DNA of 64,000 nt. Source: Natrinema salifodinae. GTDB taxonomy: Archaea; Halobacteriota; Halobacteria; Halobacteriales; Natrialbaceae. This document shows positions 35,265-44,224 of this stretch, one piece after another; the stretch's first letter is position 1, and every line of letters begins with the position of its first letter. The DNA lies in contig NZ_FOIS01000002.1 in NCBI RefSeq assembly GCF_900110455.1, forward strand, positions 744,001 to 808,000, in the 5' to 3' direction. Made by a program: the position numbers and the translations under genes. A model generated the notes under the pieces. That model searched no databases, was not told the DNA's origin, and worked only from the letters and a program-made list of their open reading frames with translations.

Positions 35265-36833
35265 ATGGAAGCTGCGCTGATCGTCCTCGACGGCTGGGGA
35301 CTCGGTGACGGCGGCAGGGATGCAGTTGCGGCGGCCTCCACGCCCGTTTTCGACCGGCTCGCCGATGCCGGCGCGTACAGCACGCTCGAGGTGGCGGGCC
35401 GGCGCGTCGGCCTCCCGGACGGCCAGATGGGAAACAGCGAGGTCGGCCACCTGAACATCGGCGCCGGCCGGGTCGTCTACCAGGAGTACACTCGCATCTC
35501 CGACTCGATCGCGGACGGCTCCTTCCGGGAGAACGACGCCATCAACGCGGCCTTCGATCGCGCGAGCGAGAACGACGGTCGCGTCCATTTCCTCGGACTC
35601 GTCAGCGACGGCGGGGTCCACTCCGATCACGAGCACCTCCACGCGCTGATCGAGCTGGCGGCCGACCGCGGCGTCGAGGCTGTCACCCACGCCATCACCG
35701 ACGGGCGAGACACCTCGCCGACGGGCGGTCGGGACTATCTCTCGACGCTCGAAGACGTCGTCGACGAGCACGGGACGGGCCACGTCGCGACGGTCTCGGG
35801 CCGGTACTACGCGATGGACCGCGATCAGAACTGGGAGCGGACGAAACGGGCCTACGACGCGATCGTGAACCGCGAGGCCGAGCACTCTGCGGAATCTGCC
35901 GTTGCTGCCGTCGAAGAATCCTACGAGCGGGACGTAACCGACGAGTTCGTGGAACCGACGCTCGTTGAGGGCGAGGCGCACGGCGCCTCGGAAAGCGAAC
36001 GGCGACGCCGTGAGCGGGGCGGGCCGGCCCTCGACGACGGCGACTCCGTCGTCTGGTTCAACTTCCGCTCGGACCGGGCTCGTCAGCTGACCCGCATGCT
36101 CGCGGACATTCGGAGCGAGGACTGGGCTGACGAGTTCGAGACCAGGCCGCCCGAGGCGGAGGTCGTGATGATGACCCAGTACGACGAGACCTTCGACCTT
36201 CCCGTGGCCTACCCGCCGAACCAGCCCGAACAGGTGTTCGGCGAGGTCTTGGCCGACGCGGGCCGGACGCAGCTGCGGATCGCCGAGTCCGAGAAGTACG
36301 CCCACGTCACCTACTTCCTGAACGGCGGCCGCGAGGTCGAGTTCGACGGGGAGATCCGCGAGATCGTCGAGAGCCCGGACGTGCCGACCTACGACCGGCA
36401 GCCGGAGATGAGCGCGCCCGAGGTGACCGACACCGCGATCGACGTCATCGAAGCGGACGATCCCGACGTCCTCGTGCTCAACTACGCGAATCCGGACATG
36501 GTCGGCCACACCGGCGACTACGAGGCCGCGATCGAGGCGGTCGAAGCGGTCGACGAGCAACTGGGCCGACTCGTCGAGACGCTCGAGGACGCCGGCGCAC
36601 ACGTTCTGGTCACCGCCGACCACGGCAATGCCGACGACATGGGAACCGAGGAGGACCCCCACACCGCCCACACCTACAACGACGTGCCCCTGATCTATCT
36701 AGCGCCCGACGGCACGGACGGCGGGCGGACGGTCCGCGCGGACGGCACGCTCGCGGACGTCGCCCCCACGCTGCTCGAAGTAATCGACCTCGACCAGCCG
36801 CCGGAGATGACTGGCGAGTCGCTGCTGGAGTAG
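35265..36833 (+). CDS. gpmI: 2,3-bisphosphoglycerate-independent phosphoglycerate mutase
   Basis: Interconverts 3- and 2-phosphoglycerate using two Mn ions and a phosphoserine. The 522 residues carry the metal site VLDGWG (Asp near residue 8), the active-site Ser in QMGNSEVGHLN (about residue 60), HSDHEH and TDGRDTSPTGG near residues 120 and 145, NFRSDRARQ and the late DHGNADDM and HTAH motifs. Between DEFVEPT and the FNFRSDRA motif there is an extra basic segment (about residues 236-253) encoded by hairpin-rich DNA, absent in typical GpmI. The start at 35265 is at the expected N-terminus. Confidence 0.97.
   Translation: MEAALIVLDGWGLGDGGRDAVAAASTPVFDRLADAGAYSTLEVAGRRVGLPDGQMGNSEVGHLNIGAGRVVYQEYTRISDSIADGSFRENDAINAAFDRASENDGRVHFLGLVSDGGVHSDHEHLHALIELAADRGVEAVTHAITDGRDTSPTGGRDYLSTLEDVVDEHGTGHVATVSGRYYAMDRDQNWERTKRAYDAIVNREAEHSAESAVAAVEESYERDVTDEFVEPTLVEGEAHGASESERRRRERGGPALDDGDSVVWFNFRSDRARQLTRMLADIRSEDWADEFETRPPEAEVVMMTQYDETFDLPVAYPPNQPEQVFGEVLADAGRTQLRIAESEKYAHVTYFLNGGREVEFDGEIREIVESPDVPTYDRQPEMSAPEVTDTAIDVIEADDPDVLVLNYANPDMVGHTGDYEAAIEAVEAVDEQLGRLVETLEDAGAHVLVTADHGNADDMGTEEDPHTAHTYNDVPLIYLAPDGTDGGRTVRADGTLADVAPTLLEVIDLDQPPEMTGESLLE
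35972..36011. repeat. Hairpin-rich insertion inside gpmI
   Basis: Two adjacent inverted repeats inside the coding sequence: 35972-35979 pairs with 35983-35990 (8-base stem, 3-base loop), and 35999-36004 pairs with 36006-36011. They encode the extra GEAHGASESERRRRERGG segment of GpmI. The pattern is like a REP-type or mobile palindrome inserted in frame. Confidence 0.65.
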
Positions 36834-36973
36834 GGACGCTCGTCGGGAACCCGGCCGGAAACGGGGACGCGACCCGGACCGGACGGTAGCGGTACGACCC
36901 GTTCACGAGCGCAATATAGATCTCATATACACGTTCAATACCGCGACGGGTCCGCGTACTGGCAGAGAGGCTC

Positions 36974-37399
36974 ATGTCCACGTCCGACACCGCCACCGAC
37001 TCCGATCTCGACGGCCGCGTCGTCGACGAATACGTCCTCGGCGTTCGCATCGTCGACGACGAGACTGACGAGCCCGGCGAGCGCTACCGGTTCGAGGCTC
37101 CCGAACACACCGATATCGCGTTCGACACGCTCGAAGACGCGCGGCTCTACGCCGACGTCTACTTCGACGTCAACGGCTTCGTCGAGGAGGGCACCGGCGA
37201 GCGCGGCGTGCCGCCGGAGGTCGTCCAGTCCGGGAAAGACACCCTCGCCGCGTACCTCATCACGTGCCCCTGGGCGGACGTCAACTGGGTCGCCTCGTTC
37301 TACGGGACGACGCCGACCGAGATCGAACGCTACTGCTCGTGGGTCCGCGACCGCGCCGACGAGATCCGATCCGAAGCGAAGCGACGCGGGCACGACTAG
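36974..37399 (+). CDS. Conserved hypothetical protein, acidic
   Basis: A 141-residue soluble protein with an N-terminal strand-rich part (VVDEYVLGVRIVDDETDEPGER) and a helical C-terminus ending EIERYCSWVRDRADEIRSEAKRRG. No family recognised. CATATAC about 45 bases upstream (36923-36933) may be its TATA element. Confidence 0.75.
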   Translation: MSTSDTATDSDLDGRVVDEYVLGVRIVDDETDEPGERYRFEAPEHTDIAFDTLEDARLYADVYFDVNGFVEEGTGERGVPPEVVQSGKDTLAAYLITCPWADVNWVASFYGTTPTEIERYCSWVRDRADEIRSEAKRRGHD

Positions 37400-37649
37400 G
37401 ACGACCGTCGCCCCCTGATCGTCTTCGAACCATCCCTATTCTCCCGTCGTCACACCCCGACTCCGGTTCTCCCGTCGCCACGACCGCGTTTCCTCGCGCC
37501 GTCCGGGGCCGTTCGGTCGTCGGTATGGCTACGTCCCTCACACACGACTCTTTTCGTCAGTATAGCTATATCACGTTCCGTTTCTAGAATTTATCCTATA
37601 GTATACTATTATAAATCCTGACTATACGGCGGTGGGATCCTCCGCCCGC
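37400..37649. other. Intergenic AT-rich promoter region before the first PhoX gene
   Basis: About 250 bases. The last 90 are strikingly AT-rich for this genome (TATAG, TATACT and TTATAAAT clusters, 37560-37616), which suggests strong or regulated promoter activity. No coding frame supported. Confidence 0.5.
37609..37616 (+). promoter_or_regulatory. TATA box of PhoX gene 1
   Basis: TTATAAAT about 35-40 bases before the ATG at 37650. The same element stands in the same position before the second PhoX gene, and the sequence from there to the start codon is nearly identical, so the promoter was duplicated with the gene. Confidence 0.6.
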
Positions 37650-40283
37650 ATGGTCGAATTCACCAGGCGAACGCTGATCGCGTCGTCGGCAGCGGCGGCG
37701 ATGGGCATCGGAGCGGTCGGGGCAGCGAGCGCGAACGACCGACCTGACGAACACGACACGCCGGCGGCACCGTACATCGAGGGATCGATCGATAGACTCT
37801 CGACGACGGCCTTCGGCGCGGAGGTCACCGGCCCGTTCGTCTTCGAGACGGGCGAACTCCTCTATAGCCTCCAGGGGCCGAGCGACGACAATCCCGAACC
37901 GTTTAACGAGGGCGGCGTCGGCGTCATCGACGACTTCCAGTTCACGTTCAACGGGAAGAACGACGAGTTCGACGAGCTGGAACCGCCGCGAACCAACGCG
38001 GAACAGGGCGAAGTGCAGTCCGCCGTCGGTCAGTACCGACTCCTCGTACAGACGGGCGACGAGATCAACGGCGGGACCGAGCGGTTCGGTCACCCGCAGA
38101 CGCCGGCCGGCGAGGACCTCGCTGACGTCGTCGAGGAGAGGTACGAAGGGGTCGGTGACCAGGCCGACATGAACTTCTTCGTCCCGACGAACGACGAGGG
38201 GACCGAGGGCTACCTCTTCACCAACAACGAGACGCGGCCAGGCGCGATTTCGCGGACGCCCCTGTCCCGCGACGAGGACGGGTACTGGCAGGCCGACCTC
38301 GAGAACGCGATGGAACTCGAGAACACCGCGGCGTTTCGCGAAATCGGCGGGACGAAGGTCAACTGTTACGGCGATCTGAGTCCGTGGGACACGCCGCTGT
38401 CGGCCGAAGAGGAGTACGGCCACCCGCGGGTCGGCGGCCTGGCGACGGTGAGCGACATCGTCGAGCGCGGCAGCGGCGTCGGTCTCCGCGGTTCGAGCGA
38501 GTTCTGGAACCGTCCGAATATACTGGGTATCGAGCACGCGCTCGCGGAGATCTTCGGCGAGGCGGACAGCTGGTACCCGATGGGGCTGAGTAACAACAGG
38601 GGCACCGAGAAGATGGCTTACCACCTCGGCGCCGAGCCGGTCGACATCGCCGACGGCGAGGACACGCCGCAGCCGATCGCCGACGAGGCGTTCCCCAACC
38701 GCTACCGCTACGGGAAGATCGTCGAGATCACCGAGCCGACCGCCGACGAACCGGTCCCCGTCAAACACCACGTCTTCGGGCGGGCCGCCTGGGAGTGTCC
38801 CGAGGTGTTGCCCGACGAGCGGACGGTCTACCTGGCCTCCGACGGCGGCGCGAAGGGCATCTACAAGTTCGTCGCCGAGGAGCCGATTCCGAGCTACGAC
38901 GACCGCACGGACGTCCGCGGGACGCTGTACGCGATGAAGGCCAGCGAGGTCGGCGAGGGGCCGGTCGCCGAAACCGATCTCAAGGTCGAGTGGGTGCCGC
39001 TGGGAACCGCAAGCAACGCCGAGGTCGAGTCCTGGATCGCCGACTACGACGACGTCACCCAGGTCGACTACCTCGAGACTCACGCCGAGACCGACTGGAA
39101 GGACGACCTCGACCGGGCGCTGCGCGAAGCGGACGAGGAGGTCGCGATCAACGGGAACCGGGATTACGTCACCGACGAAGAGGTCGTCGAGTGGGCCGCG
39201 CAGTACGAAGAACGCGGCCCCGCCGGCGTCGACGAGGACCTCCGCCGGATTCCGTTCCTCGAGACCCGCGCCGCGGCCAAGGAGGTCGGCGCCAGCGTCG
39301 AGTTCAACAAGGCCGAAGGGATCGACGCCCGCGACGACGCCGAGCCCGGGGACTTCATCTACTTCGGCATCTCCGCGTTGGGCGGGTACATGACCGACGA
39401 CGAGGGCGACCTCCAGTTCGATCGGGTCGACACCGGTGTCGTCTACCGGGCGGAACTCGAGTCCGGCTACGACGTCTCTCGGCTCGAACCGGTCGTCGTC
39501 GGTCCGAACGACGGCGACCCCGAATCGATCCTCGACGAGTCGCTCATCAACGTGGACAACGTCATGGTCATGGACGACGGTCGCGTGCTCCTCTGCGAGG
39601 ACAAGGGCTCCTTCGGTCGGTCCTACCCTAACGATGCGCTGTGGGTCTACGAGCCCCCGACGTCGTTGCACGTCGATTCCGTGGCGGTCAGCCACGGCGG
39701 GACCGGGACGGCGGACCTGACGCTGTCGTCGGTGCCCGACGGCCTGGCGGGCGGTCGCGTCACCGTCTCGGTCGAACACGCCGACGTCGCCGCGATTACC
39801 GACGCGAGCTACCACGACGCGCTCGAACTCACCGCCGGCCCGACGATCGCGGACGACGGGTCGACCGTCGAATTCCGGTTCGCCGATCTCGACGCGGAGA
39901 TCGAACCCGGCGCGATGGACGTTCGCCTGGCGTCGATCGAACTCGAGGGAACCGGAACGGGGACGACGGATATCACGGTCGACGTGCACGCCTTAGACGC
40001 CGACGACGGCACCGCCATCGAACCGCAGGCCCGACCCGGCGTCGTCGTTACCGGCCCGCCGCCGATCGGCGGTGGTTCCGGCGGCCGCGCGCCGACCGAT
40101 CTCGACGGCGACGGTAAATTCGAGGACGTCAACGGGAACGGCCGACTGGACTACGACGACGTGGTCGCGCTGTTCGATTCCATCGAGGACGAGTCGGTGA
40201 TGTTGAACGTCGATGCCTTCGACTTCAACGAGAACGGACGCATCGACTACGACGACGTCACCGTCCTTTACGACGAGATCTGA
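37650..40283 (+). CDS. Tat-exported PhoX-type phosphatase with cohesin-like and dockerin-like domains (copy 1)
   Basis: An 877-residue exported protein. Residues 1-30 hold a twin-arginine signal (FTRRTLIASSAAAAMG); about residues 50-660 form a PhoX/DUF839 beta-propeller-type domain (NFFVPTNDEGTEGYLFTNNE, GRAAWECPEV, KGIYKFVAEEPIPSY, MDDGRVLLCEDKG); about 671-805 is a cohesin-like beta sandwich (SSVPDGLAGGRVTVSVEH); about 817-877 is a dockerin-like pair of calcium loops (DVNGNGRLDYDDV and DFNENGRIDYDDV). PhoX enzymes are Ca/Fe-dependent phosphomonoesterases; activity here is inferred. An in-frame GTG at 37632 is conserved in position with copy 2, so the start may be six residues earlier. Confidence 0.88.
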   Translation: MVEFTRRTLIASSAAAAMGIGAVGAASANDRPDEHDTPAAPYIEGSIDRLSTTAFGAEVTGPFVFETGELLYSLQGPSDDNPEPFNEGGVGVIDDFQFTFNGKNDEFDELEPPRTNAEQGEVQSAVGQYRLLVQTGDEINGGTERFGHPQTPAGEDLADVVEERYEGVGDQADMNFFVPTNDEGTEGYLFTNNETRPGAISRTPLSRDEDGYWQADLENAMELENTAAFREIGGTKVNCYGDLSPWDTPLSAEEEYGHPRVGGLATVSDIVERGSGVGLRGSSEFWNRPNILGIEHALAEIFGEADSWYPMGLSNNRGTEKMAYHLGAEPVDIADGEDTPQPIADEAFPNRYRYGKIVEITEPTADEPVPVKHHVFGRAAWECPEVLPDERTVYLASDGGAKGIYKFVAEEPIPSYDDRTDVRGTLYAMKASEVGEGPVAETDLKVEWVPLGTASNAEVESWIADYDDVTQVDYLETHAETDWKDDLDRALREADEEVAINGNRDYVTDEEVVEWAAQYEERGPAGVDEDLRRIPFLETRAAAKEVGASVEFNKAEGIDARDDAEPGDFIYFGISALGGYMTDDEGDLQFDRVDTGVVYRAELESGYDVSRLEPVVVGPNDGDPESILDESLINVDNVMVMDDGRVLLCEDKGSFGRSYPNDALWVYEPPTSLHVDSVAVSHGGTGTADLTLSSVPDGLAGGRVTVSVEHADVAAITDASYHDALELTAGPTIADDGSTVEFRFADLDAEIEPGAMDVRLASIELEGTGTGTTDITVDVHALDADDGTAIEPQARPGVVVTGPPPIGGGSGGRAPTDLDGDGKFEDVNGNGRLDYDDVVALFDSIEDESVMLNVDAFDFNENGRIDYDDVTVLYDEI

Positions 40284-40357
40284 GGTTCGACGACGAACCG
40301 TGGTCCGTGGTCGGATAGACGCGCTCGGACGGCACCGAACTCGCTTTCGGCCGGCTA

Positions 40358-40362
40358 TTTTT
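40358..40362 (+). terminator. Possible T-tract terminator after PhoX gene 1
   Basis: TTTTT 75 bases past the stop codon. Confidence 0.3.
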
Positions 40363-40507
40363 GCAGACCGTCAGTCACTCGGAGCGACGGCGGCGCCGAC
40401 GGACCTCTCGGTAGCGCTCCGGACGGCTACATAGCCACCATACCGGTACGTTCGCCTAGGACCGCTACAACCCACCCACCTTGGATTCCGTCTTCTTTGT
40501 ACGAATA

Positions 40508-40516
40508 TTATAAAAT
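40508..40516 (+). promoter_or_regulatory. TATA box of PhoX gene 2
   Basis: TTATAAAAT in the same relative position as the element before gene 1 (23 bases to the upstream ATG, 41 to the one used here). Confidence 0.6.
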
Positions 40517-40548
40517 CTGACTATACGACGATGGGTTCATCCGCCCGC

Positions 40549-43194
40549 ATGGTCGAATTCACCAGGCGGAAGCTGATGGCGACCTCGGCGGCGGCCGCCA
40601 TCGGGATCGGAGCGACCGGAGCGGCGAGCGCACGGGACGGCGTCGACGACCCCGACACGCCCGGGGCGCCGCGGATCCGTGGAGACATCAAACGGCTCGC
40701 GACCACGGCCCACGGCGCGGAGGTCACCGGGCCGTTCGTGTTCGAGACCGGCGAGGTGCTGTTCAGCCTCCAGCACCCGAGCCGGGACAACCCGGCGCCG
40801 TACGACACGGCGGCGGTCGGCGTCCTCGCGGGCCATCAGTTCACGTTCAACGGGAAGAGCGACGAGTTCGACGAGCTGGAAGCGCCTCGATCGACCGCGG
40901 CCCAGGGCCGGGTGCAGGTCGCCGGCGGCGAGTACGACATCCTCGTCCAGGAGGGCGACGCGATCAACGGTGGCACGGAGCGCTGGGGACACCCCCAGAC
41001 GCCCGACGGCACCGACATCGCGGACTTCGTCGGGAGCCGCTACGGCGACGTCGGCTACAACCCCGACATGAACTTCTTCGTCCCGACCGACGACGAGGGG
41101 CTCGAGGGCTACCTGTTTACCAACAACGAGACGAGTCCGGGTGGCATCAGCCGGACGCCGATCAGCCGCGGCGAGGACGGCTGGGAGGCCGACCGCGAGA
41201 ACGCGATGGAACTCGAGAACCGCGATTCGTTCCGCGAACTCGGCGGCACCCGGATCAACTGTTACGGCGACCTGAGCCCCTGGGGAACGCCGCTGTCGGC
41301 CGAGGAAGACTACAGTCACCCGCGCGTCTCCGGGCCGGCGACGGTGAGCGACGTCGTCGAGGCGGGCAGCGGCGTCGGCGTCCGCGGCGCGGCGGCGTTC
41401 TGGAACCGCCCGAACCCGGCCGACGTGTCGGGCGCGCTGAGCGACCTGTTCGACGATGCCTGGTCCCCGCAGGGGAGCTGGGCGCTGGGCGGCCTCGAGA
41501 TGCAGGCCTACTACCTCGGCGCCGAGCCGGTCGACCAGGCCGTCGGCGAGGACGGCGAGACCGAAAACACGCTCGACCCCATCGGCGAGGGGTATCCCAA
41601 CCGCTACCGGTACGGCCACATCGTCGAGATCGCCGAGCCCGCGAGCGAGGAGCCGACGCCGGTCAAACACTACGTCTTCGGGCGAGCAGCCTTCGAGTGC
41701 CCCGAGGTCATGCCGGACGAACGGACCGTCTACCTCACCTCCGACGGGGCGAGCAAAGGCTTCTACAAGTTCGTCGCCGACGAGCCGATTCCGAGCTACG
41801 ACGACCGGATGGACGTCCGCGGCACGCTGTACGCCGCCCGCGTGACCAACGACCAGGCCGCCCGAAATACCCCGCCGGCGGCGGTCGACCTCGAGATCGA
41901 GTGGCTCGAACTCGGGACGGCGAGCAACGCCGAGATCGAGTCCTGGATCGCCGACTACGACGGGATCACCCAGGTCGACTACCTCGAGACCCACGCCGAG
42001 ACCGACTGGGAAGCGGACCTCGAGACCGCCCTGGCGGAGGCCGACGAGGAGGTCGCGATCAACGGCAACCGGGACTACGTTACCGACGCGGAGATCGTCG
42101 AGTGGGCCGCCCAGTACGAGGAACGCGGCCCCGACGGCGTCGACGAGGACCTCCGCCGGATTCCGTTCCTCGAGACCCGTGCCGCGGCCAAGGAGATCGG
42201 CGCCAGCGTCGAGTTCCGAAAGGCCGAAGGCGTCGACGCCCACGACGAGGCCGAACCCGGCGACTTCCTCTACGTCGGCATCTCCGAACTCAACGACGGG
42301 ATGAGCGACGACGAGGGCGACATTCGGCTCGAGCGCGTCGACGGCGGCGTCGTCTACCGCGCCGAACTCGAGGCCGGCTACGACATCTCGACGCTCGAAC
42401 CGGTCGTCGTCGGCCCCGACGCGAGCGACGCGGAGTCGACCCTCGATTCGGCGCCGATCAACGTGGACAACGTGATGGTGCTCGACGACGGTCGCGTCCT
42501 CCTCTGCGAGGACAAGGGATCCTTCGGTCGATCCTACCCCAACGACGCGCTGTGGGTCTACGAGCCCCCGACGTCGCTGCACGTCGACTCCGTCGCGGTC
42601 GACCACGGCGGGACGGCGGCCGTCGATCTGACGCTGTCGTCGGTCCCGGACGGCCTGGCGGGCGGTCGCGTCACCGTCTCGGTCGAGCACGCCGACGTCG
42701 CCGCGATCACCGACGCGAGCTATCACGACGCGCTCGAACTCACCGCCGGCCCGACGATCGCAGACGACGGCTCGGCCGTCGAGTTCCAGTTCGCCGATCT
42801 CGACGACGAGATCGAACCCGGCGCGATGGACGTCACGCTCGCGTCGATCGAACTCGAGGGGACCGGCACCGGAACGACGGATATTACGGTCGACGTCCGC
42901 GCGTTGGACGACGACGACGGCGCCGCCATCGAACCGCAGTCCCGGCCAGGCGTGGTCGTCACCGGTCCGTCGCCGATCGGCGGGGGCTCCAGCGGCCGTC
43001 CGCCGACCGACCCCGACGGCGACGGCCTGTACGAGGACGTCAACGGCAACGGTCGGCTCGACTACGACGACGTCGTCACCCTGTTCGACCACATGGACGA
43101 CGACTCGACGACCCTCGCCGTCGACTACTACGACTTCAACGAGAACGGGCGTATCGACTACGACGACATCACCGACCTCTACGACGACCTCTGA
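40549..43194 (+). CDS. Tat-exported PhoX-type phosphatase with cohesin-like and dockerin-like domains (copy 2)
   Basis: An 881-residue tandem paralogue of the preceding gene with the same architecture: Tat signal (FTRRKLMATSAAAAIG), PhoX/DUF839 domain (about residues 50-665), cohesin-like domain (about 675-810; SSVPDGLAGGRVTVSVEH identical to copy 1) and dockerin-like calcium pair (DVNGNGRLDYDDVVTLF, DFNENGRIDYDDITDLY). The C-terminal half is far more similar to copy 1 at the DNA level than the N-terminal half. Another ATG at 40531 would add six residues, with the same situation in copy 1. Four bases separate its stop from the next start, suggesting one operon with the anchor gene. Confidence 0.88.
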   Translation: MVEFTRRKLMATSAAAAIGIGATGAASARDGVDDPDTPGAPRIRGDIKRLATTAHGAEVTGPFVFETGEVLFSLQHPSRDNPAPYDTAAVGVLAGHQFTFNGKSDEFDELEAPRSTAAQGRVQVAGGEYDILVQEGDAINGGTERWGHPQTPDGTDIADFVGSRYGDVGYNPDMNFFVPTDDEGLEGYLFTNNETSPGGISRTPISRGEDGWEADRENAMELENRDSFRELGGTRINCYGDLSPWGTPLSAEEDYSHPRVSGPATVSDVVEAGSGVGVRGAAAFWNRPNPADVSGALSDLFDDAWSPQGSWALGGLEMQAYYLGAEPVDQAVGEDGETENTLDPIGEGYPNRYRYGHIVEIAEPASEEPTPVKHYVFGRAAFECPEVMPDERTVYLTSDGASKGFYKFVADEPIPSYDDRMDVRGTLYAARVTNDQAARNTPPAAVDLEIEWLELGTASNAEIESWIADYDGITQVDYLETHAETDWEADLETALAEADEEVAINGNRDYVTDAEIVEWAAQYEERGPDGVDEDLRRIPFLETRAAAKEIGASVEFRKAEGVDAHDEAEPGDFLYVGISELNDGMSDDEGDIRLERVDGGVVYRAELEAGYDISTLEPVVVGPDASDAESTLDSAPINVDNVMVLDDGRVLLCEDKGSFGRSYPNDALWVYEPPTSLHVDSVAVDHGGTAAVDLTLSSVPDGLAGGRVTVSVEHADVAAITDASYHDALELTAGPTIADDGSAVEFQFADLDDEIEPGAMDVTLASIELEGTGTGTTDITVDVRALDDDDGAAIEPQSRPGVVVTGPSPIGGGSSGRPPTDPDGDGLYEDVNGNGRLDYDDVVTLFDHMDDDSTTLAVDYYDFNENGRIDYDDITDLYDDL

Positions 43195-43198
43195 GCCG

Positions 43199-44013
43199 AT
43201 GGCACGGCACGACGCTGCTTCGGCGACTCGAGGGCAAACGCGGACGACCGAACCCGACTCGGACCCGGACCGTCGGCGACGAGCGCACGACCGTCGATCA
43301 CGATCCCGGTCGCGACGGTGGCGCCGGCCCGCCGCGGCGCTGCTCGTCGCGCTCGCGGTCGGTCTGGCGGCCGTCCCGATCGGTCCGGCGGCGGCCGCGA
43401 GCGGCGGTGCGGACACCGACGCCGCGGGAGCCGTGACCGCGACCACGACGGCCACCGAACCAAGCCTCATCGTCGACGACGCGACCGTCGAACCCGGTGA
43501 GACGGCGACCCATCGGCTCGCGCTCACCGACGCGCCGGACGGGTTGGCCGGCTTCGAACTCACCGTCGAGCTTTCAGGCGACGACGGAACCGCAACCGTC
43601 GCGAACGCCAGCTACCCCGACGAGTACGGGATGACGACCGATCCCATCGTGAGCGCCGACGAGCATCGATCACCGTCGAAGCCGTCGACCTCGGCGACGA
43701 GGTGACGCCTGGCGCGACCGACGTCACGCTCGCGACGGTCGAGGTCAACGCGACCGATGCCGGCTCGGCGACGCTGGACGTGACGGACGTCCAAATCGAC
43801 GACGACAGCGGCGACGCGGTGGTCCCGTCGATCGAGGCGGGGACGCTGACCGTCGGCGACGGCGGAAACGGATCGCAGAGCGACGGCGCGGAGTCGGACG
43901 ACGGAGCCGACGGTGACGGCGGGGCCGATGCGGAGTCCGTTCCCGGCTTCGCCGCCGGCGCTGCACTCGCCGCGCTCGCGGCCCTCGTGATCACCCTGTT
44001 CGCGCGGCGCTAA
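43199..44013 (+). pseudogene. Cohesin-like PGF-CTERM surface anchor, broken by a one-base frameshift
   Basis: The first frame (from 43199) has a basic N-terminus and a signal peptide (about residues 45-67), then TDAPDGLAGFELTVELSG, which is homologous to the cohesin-like domain of the two PhoX proteins. It breaks near 43661; reading resumes one base out of phase as ASITVEAVDLGDEVTPGATDVTLA, again matching the cohesin C-terminus, then an acidic spacer and VPGFAAGAALAALAALVI plus RR, a PGF-CTERM anchor. One lost base restores the 271-residue protein. It could be an inactivating mutation, programmed shift or assembly error. Confidence 0.8.
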
Positions 44014-44224
44014 CTCGCTCCGCACGCTCCATTTTCTCCGAGCCGTTAGTCCCCGGCGACGGCGTTCGCGTACCCGGCCGCCCGACTGCCACCGATACCG
44101 GCGCGCGTTCAGGGAAATTTACAGTTCCGCGCGGGAAGGAGACGATCGTGGACGAACCGAGCACGCGGCGGCGGGATCGAATCGCCGGCGAAGGCACGCG
44201 GTCGGAACCCCGTAGCGATCCGCC

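Larger units (their letters stand above)
40284..40548. other. Intergenic region between the two PhoX genes
   Basis: About 265 bases. It contains a TTTTT run at 40358-40362 after gene 1, an AT-rich stretch and a second promoter. The sequence just before the second start mirrors that before the first, pointing to tandem duplication. Confidence 0.5.
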
